This document shows, piece after piece, positions 1 through 6,288 of a stretch of DNA of 6,288 nt; within the stretch, counting starts at the first letter, position 1; the number at the start of each line of letters is the position of its first letter. The position numbers and the translations under genes are program-made. Under the pieces are notes generated by a model that made no database searches, was not told the DNA's origin, and was given only the letters and a program-made list of their open reading frames with translations. This DNA comes from Thermomonas sp. (lineage in GTDB: Bacteria > Pseudomonadota > Gammaproteobacteria > Xanthomonadales > Xanthomonadaceae): positions 1 through 6,288 of the forward strand of contig JANJSW010000350.1 in the NCBI GenBank assembly GCA_024711415.1, read 5' to 3'.

Positions 1-598
1 GCGCATCGATGCGCACCGGCAGCACCGGCGCAGCGCAGGCGCGGGCGAAGCGCAGGAAGCCGCGCCGCCAGCGGCCATCGCGGATCCCGCGCGGGCCTAG
101 GCGCGAGACTTCGCCGGCCGGGAACACGATCACGCATTCGCCGCGGGCCAGCGCCGCGCGCACCGCACGCAGGCTGTCCGGCGCCGGCCGCCCGCCGAGG
201 ATGCGCACCGGCAGCAGCAGCTCGCCCAGCCCGCCCAACGCGGACAGGAAGTCGTTGGCGACGATCCGCACGTCGCGCCGGACCTGCCCCACCAGGTCCA
301 GCAGCGCCAGCGCGTCCAGCGCGCCGGAGGGATGGTTGGCGACGATCAGCAGCCGCCCCTGCGCGGGGATCCGCGCCCGGTCCGCCTCGCTGGCCACGTA
401 GCCCGCGCCCAGGTGGCGCATCGCCGCGGCGACGAAGTCGAAGCCGCGCACATGCCGGTTGGCGGCGAGGAAGGCATCGATCTCGTCCAGCCGCGACCAG
501 CGCGCGATGCCGCGCAGCAGCGGCCTGGCCAATACCGCCCGGCGGCCGCGGAACCAGTGCGGGAAACGCTGCTGCAGGCGGTGTTCGAGCTGGATCAT
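1..598 (-). CDS. Lysophospholipid acyltransferase-like protein (putative hemolysin/OlsF-type family), 3' end cut off
   Basis: The reverse strand is open from an ATG at 598-596 to the left edge, giving 199 residues without a stop. It shows glycerophospholipid acyltransferase blocks in the right order: NHPSGALD at residues 88-95 (the His/Asp catalytic block), a [10 protein letters not shown] stretch at 135-144, FPAGEVSR at 159-166 (the FPEG-type substrate-binding block) and [10 protein letters not shown] at 190-199. The His-to-Asp spacing is one residue longer than the PlsC HX4D, as I recall for the 'putative hemolysin'/OlsF-like branch. These enzymes move an acyl chain from acyl-ACP or acyl-CoA onto a lysolipid or amino-lipid at the inner membrane. 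The exact substrate cannot be read here. OlsF-type proteins carry a second, GNAT-like acyltransferase domain; whether this one does lies beyond the edge. An in-frame TAA lies about 90 bases upstream of the chosen start. A GTG at 663-661 would add 21 Cys/Arg-rich residues and is less likely. No clear Shine-Dalgarno precedes the ATG. The gene is divergent from metK. Confidence 0.85.
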   Translation of the reverse strand, partial: MIQLEHRLQQRFPHWFRGRRAVLARPLLRGIARWSRLDEIDAFLAANRHVRGFDFVAAAMRHLGAGYVASEADRARIPAQGRLLIVANHPSGALDALALLDLVGQVRRDVRIVANDFLSALGGLGELLLPVRILGGRPAPDSLRAVRAALARGECVIVFPAGEVSRLGPRGIRDGRWRRGFLRFARACAAPVLPVRIDA

Positions 599-731
599 CG
601 CGGGCTGTACCGGCCGGGTTCGCCGACAGGCTGCGCGGCAACCGGGACAGCCGGGTTTCACGCCGGTTACCCGTTGGTGACGGCATGCTTAACGCGCGCT
701 CAACACCGCGGACGGCGGAAACAGGGCAGGA

Positions 732-759
732 TGCACATCCAGCCGCGTCGCTGTATCAT
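732..759 (+). promoter_or_regulatory. Probable sigma-70-type promoter of metK
   Basis: TATCAT at 754-759 matches five of six bases of the -10 consensus. TGCACA at 732-737 matches four of six bases of the -35 consensus, and the spacer is 16 bases. Transcription would start near 766 and give a leader of about 34 bases, too short for a SAM or SAH riboswitch aptamer. The 201-base gap at 599-799 also has to hold the promoter of the divergent acyltransferase gene, where I saw only poor matches. The call is by eye. Confidence 0.55.
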
Positions 760-785
760 TCGCGCCCATCTTTCCATCCGAATAC

Positions 786-790
786 AAGGA
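786..790 (+). promoter_or_regulatory. Ribosome binding site of metK
   Basis: AAGGA lies nine bases before the ATG at 800. It fixes this start inside a much longer open frame: the metK frame has no stop back to about 332. The conserved MetK N-terminus also begins exactly at this ATG. Confidence 0.8.
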
Positions 791-799
791 TATAAAGCG

Positions 800-2011
800 A
801 TGTCCAGCTATCTGTTCACCTCCGAATCGGTCTCCGAAGGCCATCCGGACAAGATCGCCGACCAGATTTCCGATGCGGTGCTGGACGCGATCCTGGCCCA
901 GGACAAGCAGGCGCGCGTGGCCTGCGAGACGCTGGTGAAGACCGGCGCCGCCATCGTGGCCGGCGAGGTCACCACCAGCGCGTGGGTGGACATCGAGGCG
1001 CTGGCACGCAGCGTCATCAACGGCATCGGCTACGACAACTCCGACGTCGGCTTCGATGGCCACACCTGCGCCATCATCAACATGCTCGGCAAGCAGTCGC
1101 CCGACATCAACCAGGGCGTGGACCGCAAGAAGCCGGAAGACCAGGGCGCGGGCGACCAGGGCCTGATGTTCGGCTACGCCTGCAACGAGGCGCCCGAATT
1201 CATGCCCGCCCCGCTGTACTACAGCCACCGGCTGGTGGAACAGCAGGCCAAGGTGCGCAAGAGCGGCAAGCTGAAGTGGCTGCGCCCGGACGCCAAGTCG
1301 CAGGTCACCCTGCGCTACGACGGCAACACCGTGCTGGGCCTCGACGCAGTGGTGCTGTCCACCCAGCATGACCCCGACATCAAGCAGAAGGACCTGATCG
1401 AGGCGGTGCGCACGCACATCCTCGCCCCGGTGCTGCAGAAGAAGTGGCTGGAGGCGCTGCCGAAGAACAAGGTGCACATCAACCCGACCGGCAAGTTCGT
1501 GATCGGCGGCCCGGTGGGTGATTGCGGCCTGACCGGCCGCAAGATCATCGTCGACACCTACGGCGGCATGGCCCGCCACGGTGGCGGCGCGTTCTCCGGC
1601 AAGGACCCCTCCAAGGTGGACCGCTCGGCCGCCTACGCCGCGCGCTCCGTGGCCAAGAACATCGTCGCCGCCGGCCTGGCCGACAAGTGCGAAGTGCAGG
1701 TCTCGTACGCCATCGGCGTGGCCGAGCCGACCTCGATCTCGGTCACCACCTTCGGCACCGGCAAGATCCCGGACGAGCAGATCGAGAAGCTGATCCGCAA
1801 GCACTTCGACCTGCGCCCGTACGGCATCGTGAAGATGCTCGACCTGATCCACCCGATCTACCAGGACACCGTGGCCTATGGCCACTTCGGCCGCAAGCCG
1901 AAGGAAGTGTCGTACGTGGACGGCGCGGGCAAGAAGCAGACGGCGACCGCCTTCTCGTGGGAGAAGACGGACAAGGCCGAGGAACTGCGCAAGGCGGCGA
2001 AGCTGAAGTAA
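800..2011 (+). CDS. metK: S-adenosylmethionine synthetase (methionine adenosyltransferase)
   Basis: This 403-residue cytosolic enzyme makes S-adenosylmethionine from methionine and ATP, releasing phosphate and diphosphate. It supplies the methyl donor for methyltransferases and the precursor for polyamine synthesis. The protein begins [18 protein letters not shown], with the ATP-contacting His15 and Asp17. The first family signature, [12 protein letters not shown], is at 116-127 (Asp119). Lys166 lies in DAKSQVT. The second, glycine-rich signature [16 protein letters not shown] starts at 261, with Lys268 and Lys272 in the phosphate-binding region. All catalytic residues I could place by comparison with the E. 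coli enzyme are present, and the length is slightly above E. coli MetK (384). The end is TAA at 2009-2011. The gene has its own promoter, ribosome binding site and stem-loop terminator, so it is probably transcribed alone. No riboswitch is seen in the short leader. The active enzyme is normally a homotetramer. Confidence 0.99.
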   Translation: MSSYLFTSESVSEGHPDKIADQISDAVLDAILAQDKQARVACETLVKTGAAIVAGEVTTSAWVDIEALARSVINGIGYDNSDVGFDGHTCAIINMLGKQSPDINQGVDRKKPEDQGAGDQGLMFGYACNEAPEFMPAPLYYSHRLVEQQAKVRKSGKLKWLRPDAKSQVTLRYDGNTVLGLDAVVLSTQHDPDIKQKDLIEAVRTHILAPVLQKKWLEALPKNKVHINPTGKFVIGGPVGDCGLTGRKIIVDTYGGMARHGGGAFSGKDPSKVDRSAAYAARSVAKNIVAAGLADKCEVQVSYAIGVAEPTSISVTTFGTGKIPDEQIEKLIRKHFDLRPYGIVKMLDLIHPIYQDTVAYGHFGRKPKEVSYVDGAGKKQTATAFSWEKTDKAEELRKAAKLK

Positions 2012-2036
2012 GCCGCACTTCGCAAGGCGATACGCG

Positions 2037-2063
2037 AACGGGCCGCAGCGATGCGGCCCGTTT
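2037..2063 (+). terminator. Stem-loop terminator after metK
   Basis: A perfect 10-base-pair stem, AACGGGCCGC (2037-2046) with GCGGCCCGTT (2053-2062), closes a six-base loop. It starts 25 bases after the metK stop. Only a short T run follows (TTT at 2061-2063, then CCGTT), so it is a GC-strong hairpin with a weak U-tract. It lies 44 bases beyond the stop of the convergent diguanylate cyclase gene and could also slow transcription from that side, although no U-tract is present in that direction. Confidence 0.75.
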
Positions 2064-2106
2064 CCGTTGGCGAAGCCGGGATCGGGAAGACCCGGTGGTG
2101 CGTCGC

Positions 2107-4101
2107 TTACGCTGCCCCGGCAAGGGCGGCGGTTCGATTGCTGTCGCTCAGTTCGACCAGGCCCTCCCGGAGCGACACCTCCAGGTCCTGCGACAGGATC
2201 CGGTCCAGCGCGCCGATGTCCTTGATCCTGTCGATGCAGACCCAGCAATCCCGCGACTTGCGCTTGCCCAGATACAGGGCGGCATCCGCCAGCTGCACCA
2301 ACTGCTGCCAGGTGATTTCCGCCGGCTTGCCGCCTTCCCGTCGCGGATAGGCCGCCACGCCGATGGTGCAGGTCACGTCCAGTGACGCACCGCCCGGAAT
2401 GACGAAGGGATCGCTGGACACCGCCGCCCTGATGCGGTCGCCGATCCGGTGCGGCTCGCCGGCATGGGCCACGCGCGCCACCAGCAGGAATTCCTCGCCG
2501 CCCCAGCGCACCAGCATGTCGGTGTCGCGGATGGCGCCCTTGACCCGGCGCGCGAACTCCACCAGCACCCGGTCGCCCGCCTCGTGGCCAAGCCTGTCGT
2601 TGATCCGCTTGAAATGGTCGATGTCGAACAGGCAGAACGCGATCGAATGCGCGTCGCCTTCCTGTCCGGCCCGCTTGACCAGGCCGATCTCGCGCCCGAT
2701 GTCGTGCTCGAAGTAGCGCCGGTTGTGCAGTCCGGTCAGCCCGTCCTCCAGGCTCATCGACTGGAACTGGCGGGCAAGCCTCCGGTTGTGCCGCAGGCGC
2801 AGCACGATCACCAGCAGCACCAGCAGCAGGATGGCGACCGCTGCCGCCGCCAGCAGGCGCTGGGTGGCCAGCTTGTCCTGTTCGGCGCGCTTCAGCGCCT
2901 GTTCCTTCTCCAGCAGCTGGCCCACCAGCTTCGACTCGAGCTCCAGGCGGCTGAGTTCGGCGCGCGAGGCCCCGCGCATGGCGCTTTGCTTGAGCTGCGG
3001 TTCCAGCGTCTGCACGAACAGCCGGTGCAGGCCATCCAGCCCCACCAGTCTCCAGTCAGGATGGGGAAGGATGGCGAGACGCTTGTAGAGGTCAAGACTG
3101 ACCTCCAGCGGCGTCTGCGGCGACAGGTCGCGGCACGGCGCCAGCTTTGCCTGCCCGTCCAGCTTGAACTGCACCAGCTGCTGGTAGCAAGTCAGGTAGG
3201 CGGTATCCGTCTCCGCACTGGCGGGGGCTTCGCGGGATTGCCGCAGCCACTCGCGCGCCTGCGCCGTGCGCCCCAGTTCCACCGCCGACAGCGCGGAGAA
3301 CACTAGCGCGCCCTGCCGGAACTCCGCCTGCCGCGGGTCCATTTCGCCGAACCAGCGCAATGCCCTGGCGTAGTCCTGCAGGTGCAGGGCATGGGCCACG
3401 CCGGCGTTGAACTGGGTCAGGGTGATGACACTGTCGAAGTAGTCGGCATCCCCGGGGTATTGCTTCCTCATTGCGCGGAATCGCGCGATTGCGTCTTCCT
3501 GCAGCGCAATACCCTTGCTGACGTATTCGCGGTCGCCATGCACCACGTACAGGGTGGCGGTATTCAAGGTCACATCGATCAGCGTCTCCGGCAGCGCCTT
3601 CTCGGCCAGCTTCAGGGCCTGTTCGTACGACTGGAACGCGGCGGCGATGTCCCCCAGCTCGGATTGCGCCCACGCCGCCGCCGACAGCGCCTTGGTGGCA
3701 AGGTCGATGTCGCCTGCCTTGATGGCATCGGCGTGGATCTCCAGCAGCGCATCGACCTGGCGCTTGCGGTCACCGTCGCCGGCGGACGCGCAGGCAAGGC
3801 GATAGCGCAGGTCGAAGGCGGCCGGCGCTACTTGCCGGCAATCCGCCAGGGTCCCGGCGCTGTTGCCGTGGAAGTACTGCTGCATCGCGCGCTCCGACAC
3901 CAGCTGGTAGCGACGCACGGGATCGCTGGTGCTGGCGAGTTGACGCTCCAGCCATTCGATCCGCTGCGGATAGGTCATCCTGGCGAATTCGGCCGGAATC
4001 TTCGGCTGCGCATCGAGCGCCTTCGCCGTGATCGCCTCGTCGGCCGCCCTCACGGGCAGCGCGAGCATCAATGCGATACATGCGGTGGACGTCCAGTGCA
4101 T
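2107..4101 (-). CDS. Membrane diguanylate cyclase with periplasmic helical-repeat (TPR-like) sensor and GGDEF domain
   Basis: This 664-residue protein should convert two GTP to c-di-GMP, the second messenger that favours biofilm over motility. Residues 1-20 form a signal-peptide-like segment (hydrophobic core CIALMLALP, then VRAADE, with likely cleavage after VRA or VRAA). Residues 25-375 are helical and TPR-like, e.g. around 133-170. Residues 380-412 look like a charged connecting helix. A single hydrophobic span at 416-436 is followed by Arg-rich sequence, placing the C-terminus in the cytosol. The GGDEF domain starts with DGLTGLHNRRYF (453-464). Metal-binding Asp493 is in FDIDHFK, the active loop is GGEEF (534-538), and the product-inhibition I-site is RDTD (525-528), five residues upstream; all look intact. 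Four predicted periplasmic cysteines (88, 104, 305, 323) and a cytosolic CWVC (619-622) are notable. I chose the ATG at 4101 because it begins the signal peptide; a GTG at 4158 would add 19 Pro/Asp-containing residues. No good Shine-Dalgarno precedes either start. The stimulus sensed is unknown. The gene is convergent with metK and divergent from uup. Confidence 0.95.
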   Translation of the reverse strand: MHWTSTACIALMLALPVRAADEAITAKALDAQPKIPAEFARMTYPQRIEWLERQLASTSDPVRRYQLVSERAMQQYFHGNSAGTLADCRQVAPAAFDLRYRLACASAGDGDRKRQVDALLEIHADAIKAGDIDLATKALSAAAWAQSELGDIAAAFQSYEQALKLAEKALPETLIDVTLNTATLYVVHGDREYVSKGIALQEDAIARFRAMRKQYPGDADYFDSVITLTQFNAGVAHALHLQDYARALRWFGEMDPRQAEFRQGALVFSALSAVELGRTAQAREWLRQSREAPASAETDTAYLTCYQQLVQFKLDGQAKLAPCRDLSPQTPLEVSLDLYKRLAILPHPDWRLVGLDGLHRLFVQTLEPQLKQSAMRGASRAELSRLELESKLVGQLLEKEQALKRAEQDKLATQRLLAAAAVAILLLVLLVIVLRLRHNRRLARQFQSMSLEDGLTGLHNRRYFEHDIGREIGLVKRAGQEGDAHSIAFCLFDIDHFKRINDRLGHEAGDRVLVEFARRVKGAIRDTDMLVRWGGEEFLLVARVAHAGEPHRIGDRIRAAVSSDPFVIPGGASLDVTCTIGVAAYPRREGGKPAEITWQQLVQLADAALYLGKRKSRDCWVCIDRIKDIGALDRILSQDLEVSLREGLVELSDSNRTAALAGAA

Positions 4102-4193
4102 GGCCGGATCATCAGCAGGAAGTGCCTGCGGCCAGTCTGGCGGGTGGGCCAAGGACACGCAAGCAACGCATCCTGCTCACCCTGCTGGCCGCG

Positions 4194-4199
4194 TAAAAT
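4194..4199 (+). promoter_or_regulatory. Candidate -10 element of uup, implying a leaderless mRNA
   Basis: TAAAAT matches five of six bases of the -10 consensus and ends six bases before the uup ATG at 4206. The normal distance to the first transcribed base would put +1 at or within a base or two of that ATG. No Shine-Dalgarno is present in 4180-4205, which fits a leaderless message. No convincing -35 is seen at 16-19 bases spacing, so the call is moderate. Confidence 0.45.
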
Positions 4200-4205
4200 G
4201 CCCGC

Positions 4206-6080
4206 ATGCCCCTCCTCCAATTCCAGAACGTCGACTTCAGCGTCGGCGGCCCGCTGCTGCTCGAACAGGTCAACCTGACCATCGAACCCGGCGAACGCGT
4301 CTGCATCGTCGGCCGCAACGGCGCCGGCAAATCCACCCTGATGCGGCTGATGGCCGGCGACATCAAACCCGACGACGGCGAGCTGCGCGTGCAGGGCGGC
4401 GTGGTGGTCGCGAGGATGGCGCAGGAAGTGCCGCAGGACACCCACGGCAGCGTATTCGACGTGGTGGCCGAGGGGCTGGGCGACCTGGGCGCGCTGCTGG
4501 CACGCTTCCACCACGCCGTGCACGACGGCGACATGGATGCGATGGCCGACGCGCAGGCGCAGATCGAAGCGCAGCACGGCTGGGATCTGGACCGCCGCGT
4601 GCAGCAGGTGCTGGAGCGGCTGGAACTGCCGGAGGACGCGGATTTCGCCGCGCTTTCCGGCGGCATGAAGCGAAGGGTGCTGCTGGCGCAGGCGCTGGTG
4701 CGCGCGCCCGACATCCTGCTGCTGGACGAGCCCACCAACCACCTCGACATCGAGGCGATCGACTGGCTGGAAAGCTTCCTCAAGGCGTTTTCCGGCAGCA
4801 TCGTCTTCGTCACCCACGACCGCAGCTTCCTGCGCGCGCTGGCCACCCGCATCGTCGAGATCGACCGCGGCCAGGTGACCAGCTGGCCGGGCGACTACGA
4901 CAACTACCTGCGCCGCCGCGAGGAACGCCTGCACGCCGAGGCGCAGGAAAACGCGCGCTTCGACAAGCTGCTGGCGCAGGAGGAAGTGTGGATCCGCCAG
5001 GTCATCAAGGCCCGCCGCACCCGCAACGAAGGCCGGGTGACCGCGCTCAAGGCCATGCGGCGCGAGCGCGCCGCGCGCCGCGAAGTCACCGGCAAGGTGA
5101 AGATGGAAGCCGCCAGCGCGCAGGCCTCCGGCAAGAAGGTCATCGAGATGACCGGGGTGTCGCAGGCGTTCGGCGACAGGGTCATCCTGCGCGACGCCTC
5201 GACCACGATCCTGCGCGGCGACAAGGTCGGCATCATCGGCCCCAACGGCTCCGGCAAATCGACCCTGCTGAAGATCCTGCTGGGGGAACTCAAGTCGGAT
5301 GCCGGCAACGTGGCGATGGGCACCAACCTGCAGATCGCCTATTTCGACCAGCACCGCAGCCAGCTGGACGAGACCCGCAGCGCGCTGGAAAACGTGGCCG
5401 GCGGGCGCGACTTCGTGGAGATCAACGGCAGCCGCAAGCACATCATCGGCTACCTGCAGGAGTTCCTGTTCTCGCCGGAACGCGCGCGCGCGCCGATCAC
5501 CCGCCTGTCCGGCGGCGAACGCAACCGCCTGCTGCTGGCCCGGCTGTTCGCGCAGCCGTCCAACCTGCTGGTGATGGACGAACCCACCAACGACCTCGAC
5601 GTGGAAACGCTCGAGCTGCTGGAGGAGCTGCTGCTGGACTACCAGGGCACCCTGCTGCTGGTCAGCCACGACCGCGATTTCCTCGACAACGTGGTGACCA
5701 GCACGCTGGCGCTGGAAGGCGACGGCCGGCTGGGCGACTACGTCGGCGGCTACAGCGACTGGCTGCGGCAAAGACCCGCGGCGCAGACGCAGGCATCGGT
5801 CGCGGCTTCACCTGCGGTGCCGGCAACGCCAGTCGCACCAGCGCCAGTGCCAGTGCCAGCGAAGAAGAAGCTCAGCTACAAGGACCAGCGCGAGCTGGAA
5901 CTGCTGCCCGCGAAGATCGAACAGCTGGAAACCGACATCGCCGCGCGCAGCGCCGCGATGCAGGATGCCGCTTTCTACAAACAGGACGCTGCCGCCCAGC
6001 AGCGCGCGAATGCGGAACTGGCCGCTCGGCAGGCCGAGCTGGACGCCGCCTACGCACGTTGGGAAGCGTTGGACGGCTGA
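4206..6080 (+). CDS. uup: ABC-F family ATPase Uup
   Basis: This 624-residue soluble protein has two ABC ATPase domains and no membrane segment. The first has Walker A GRNGAGKST (36-44), signature LSGGM (150-154), Walker B LLLDEPTNHLD (catalytic Glu175) and switch His204. The second has GPNGSGKST (345-353), LSGGE (434-438), LVMDEPTNDLD (Glu459) and switch His488. The interdomain arm at about 240-305 contains EVWIRQVIKARRTRNEGR, starting at 260, almost identical to E. coli Uup as I remember it. An Ala/Pro-rich tether (about 520-552) leads to a charged coiled-coil C-terminal domain from LSYKDQRELE (556) to the end. That domain and the length (E. coli Uup has 635 residues) separate Uup from EttA and YheS. 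Known roles of Uup are binding branched DNA, limiting precise transposon excision, helping resolve stalled-fork intermediates, and genetic overlap with ribosome-associated ABC-F proteins. Both ATPase sites look intact. The ATG at 4206 gives the conserved N-terminus. An ATG at 4198 is in another frame. The gene is divergent from the diguanylate cyclase gene. Confidence 0.96.
   Translation: MPLLQFQNVDFSVGGPLLLEQVNLTIEPGERVCIVGRNGAGKSTLMRLMAGDIKPDDGELRVQGGVVVARMAQEVPQDTHGSVFDVVAEGLGDLGALLARFHHAVHDGDMDAMADAQAQIEAQHGWDLDRRVQQVLERLELPEDADFAALSGGMKRRVLLAQALVRAPDILLLDEPTNHLDIEAIDWLESFLKAFSGSIVFVTHDRSFLRALATRIVEIDRGQVTSWPGDYDNYLRRREERLHAEAQENARFDKLLAQEEVWIRQVIKARRTRNEGRVTALKAMRRERAARREVTGKVKMEAASAQASGKKVIEMTGVSQAFGDRVILRDASTTILRGDKVGIIGPNGSGKSTLLKILLGELKSDAGNVAMGTNLQIAYFDQHRSQLDETRSALENVAGGRDFVEINGSRKHIIGYLQEFLFSPERARAPITRLSGGERNRLLLARLFAQPSNLLVMDEPTNDLDVETLELLEELLLDYQGTLLLVSHDRDFLDNVVTSTLALEGDGRLGDYVGGYSDWLRQRPAAQTQASVAASPAVPATPVAPAPVPVPAKKKLSYKDQRELELLPAKIEQLETDIAARSAAMQDAAFYKQDAAAQQRANAELAARQAELDAAYARWEALDG
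5843..5860 (+). repeat. Short hexamer repeat in the Uup tether
   Basis: GCCAGT occurs twice in tandem, followed by GCCAGC, and then three AAG codons (5861-5869). The repeat is in frame and encodes alternating Pro and Ala/Val in the flexible tether before the C-terminal domain. A gain or loss of one unit would change the tether by two residues without a frameshift. Confidence 0.6.
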
Positions 6081-6091
6081 GCCGTCAGCCG
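6072..6091. terminator. Overlapping palindromes at the convergent uup/thioredoxin-like stop codons
   Basis: Two alternative hairpins share bases here. One pairs GACGGC (6072-6077) with GCCGTC (6081-6086) around TGA. The other pairs CGGCTGA (6074-6080) with TCAGCCG (6085-6091) around GCCG. Both contain the uup stop TGA (6078-6080), and the second also contains the opposite-strand stop TGA (6087-6085). No T run follows on either strand, so this would be a weak or atypical bidirectional terminator at best. Confidence 0.4.
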
Positions 6092-6288
6092 CAGTTGCCG
6101 TCCACGTTGCAGGCCGCGCCGCTTGCGATGGCCGTCATCGGTTCGGCCGCCAACATCGCGATCTGCGCGCCCAGCAGCAGATCCTCCACCTGCCCGAAGT
6201 GGTGCTGGCGCAGGCGGCCGGCACGGTCGATCAGCAGCAGCGTGGGGGTGCCGCGCATGCCGTAGGCGGCCATGGTGCGCGGGATCGG
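6085..6288 (-). CDS. C-terminal part of a thioredoxin-fold (TlpA/redoxin-like) protein, 5' end cut off
   Basis: The reverse strand is open from the right edge to a TGA at 6087-6085, giving 67 residues. The visible part starts PIPRTMAAYGMRGTPTLLLI. GTPT gives the cis-proline loop of the thioredoxin fold, followed by a beta strand, the turn DRAGR, another strand and a helix. This is the usual second half of TlpA/ResA-like or redoxin-type proteins. The active-site cysteines, any signal peptide and the true start would lie beyond the edge, so it is unknown whether the protein reduces disulfides or peroxides, or where it acts. The tail carries two further cysteines, in CNVDGNCG. The Met at 6273 is unlikely to be the start because the fold begins well upstream of it. 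The stop codons of this gene and uup are four bases apart, end to end. Confidence 0.75.
   Translation of the reverse strand, partial: PIPRTMAAYGMRGTPTLLLIDRAGRLRQHHFGQVEDLLLGAQIAMLAAEPMTAIASGAACNVDGNCG

Noticed and set aside
684..796. Small plus-strand ORF in the gap before metK
   Set aside because: It has no ribosome binding site and no coding character, and it overlaps the metK promoter.
332..799. In-frame extension of metK by about 156 codons upstream
   Set aside because: The conserved MetK N-terminus starts at the ATG at 800, which has a good ribosome binding site and a promoter. The upstream part overlaps the acyltransferase gene antisense and has no family resemblance. The open frame is a high-GC effect.
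766..799. SAM or SAH riboswitch in front of metK
   Set aside because: The inferred leader is about 34 bases, too short for any known aptamer of these classes, and I see no matching structure.
2081..2096. Small hairpin just after the diguanylate cyclase stop
   Set aside because: The stem has only six pairs, one of them a wobble, and no U-tract follows. It is too weak to call a terminator.
689..2248. 519-codon reading frame antisense to metK
   Set aside because: It is a mirror of metK codons, rich in Val/His/Asp/Gly/Leu in the manner typical of shadow frames in high-GC DNA, with no recognisable domain.
4108..4113. GATGAT on the minus strand as a -10 box for the diguanylate cyclase gene
   Set aside because: It matches only four of six bases and has no -35. 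The spacing to the ATG is suggestive but not enough.
4068..5771. 567-codon reading frame antisense to uup
   Set aside because: It is a shadow of the well-supported uup gene, low in complexity and without motifs.
4028..6265. 745-codon plus-strand frame overlapping uup
   Set aside because: It is Arg/Gly/Pro/Ala-rich out-of-frame sequence. Uup in its own frame accounts for the region.

Overview
The window looks like ordinary chromosomal DNA from a high-GC gammaproteobacterium, most probably of the Xanthomonadaceae/Lysobacteraceae (Lysobacter, Luteimonas, Thermomonas or a relative). This rests on the strong G/C bias at third codon positions, a 403-residue MetK, a Uup that aligns by memory with E. 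coli Uup over its whole length, and a periplasmic-repeat/GGDEF protein of a type common in that family. The genus assignment is inference.

Five protein genes fill the window and alternate in strand. (1) 1-598, minus, 3' end cut off: a lysophospholipid-acyltransferase-like protein. (2) 800-2011, plus: metK, S-adenosylmethionine synthetase, with a recognisable promoter, a good ribosome binding site and a stem-loop terminator. (3) 2107-4101, minus: a membrane diguanylate cyclase with a secreted helical-repeat sensor region and an intact GGEEF site and I-site. (4) 4206-6080, plus: uup, an ABC-F ATPase, with a -10-like box so close to the ATG that the mRNA may be leaderless. (5) 6085-6288, minus, 5' end cut off: the C-terminal part of a thioredoxin-fold protein.

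Because strands alternate, no two genes here can share a simple operon. Genes 1/2 and 3/4 are divergent, across gaps of 201 and 104 bases. Genes 2/3 and 4/5 are convergent, across gaps of 95 and 4 bases. There is no gene-free stretch longer than about 200 bases. The functions are housekeeping (methyl donor synthesis, ribosome/replication-fork ATPase), lipid acylation, c-di-GMP signalling and redox. They do not form one obvious pathway.

I found no CRISPR array, tRNA, rRNA, insertion sequence, phage or toxin-antitoxin module, and no sign of a new multi-gene system. The points most worth a second look are the possible leaderless start of uup, the cysteine pattern of the diguanylate cyclase sensor, and the alternative hairpins that hold both stop codons at the uup/thioredoxin junction.
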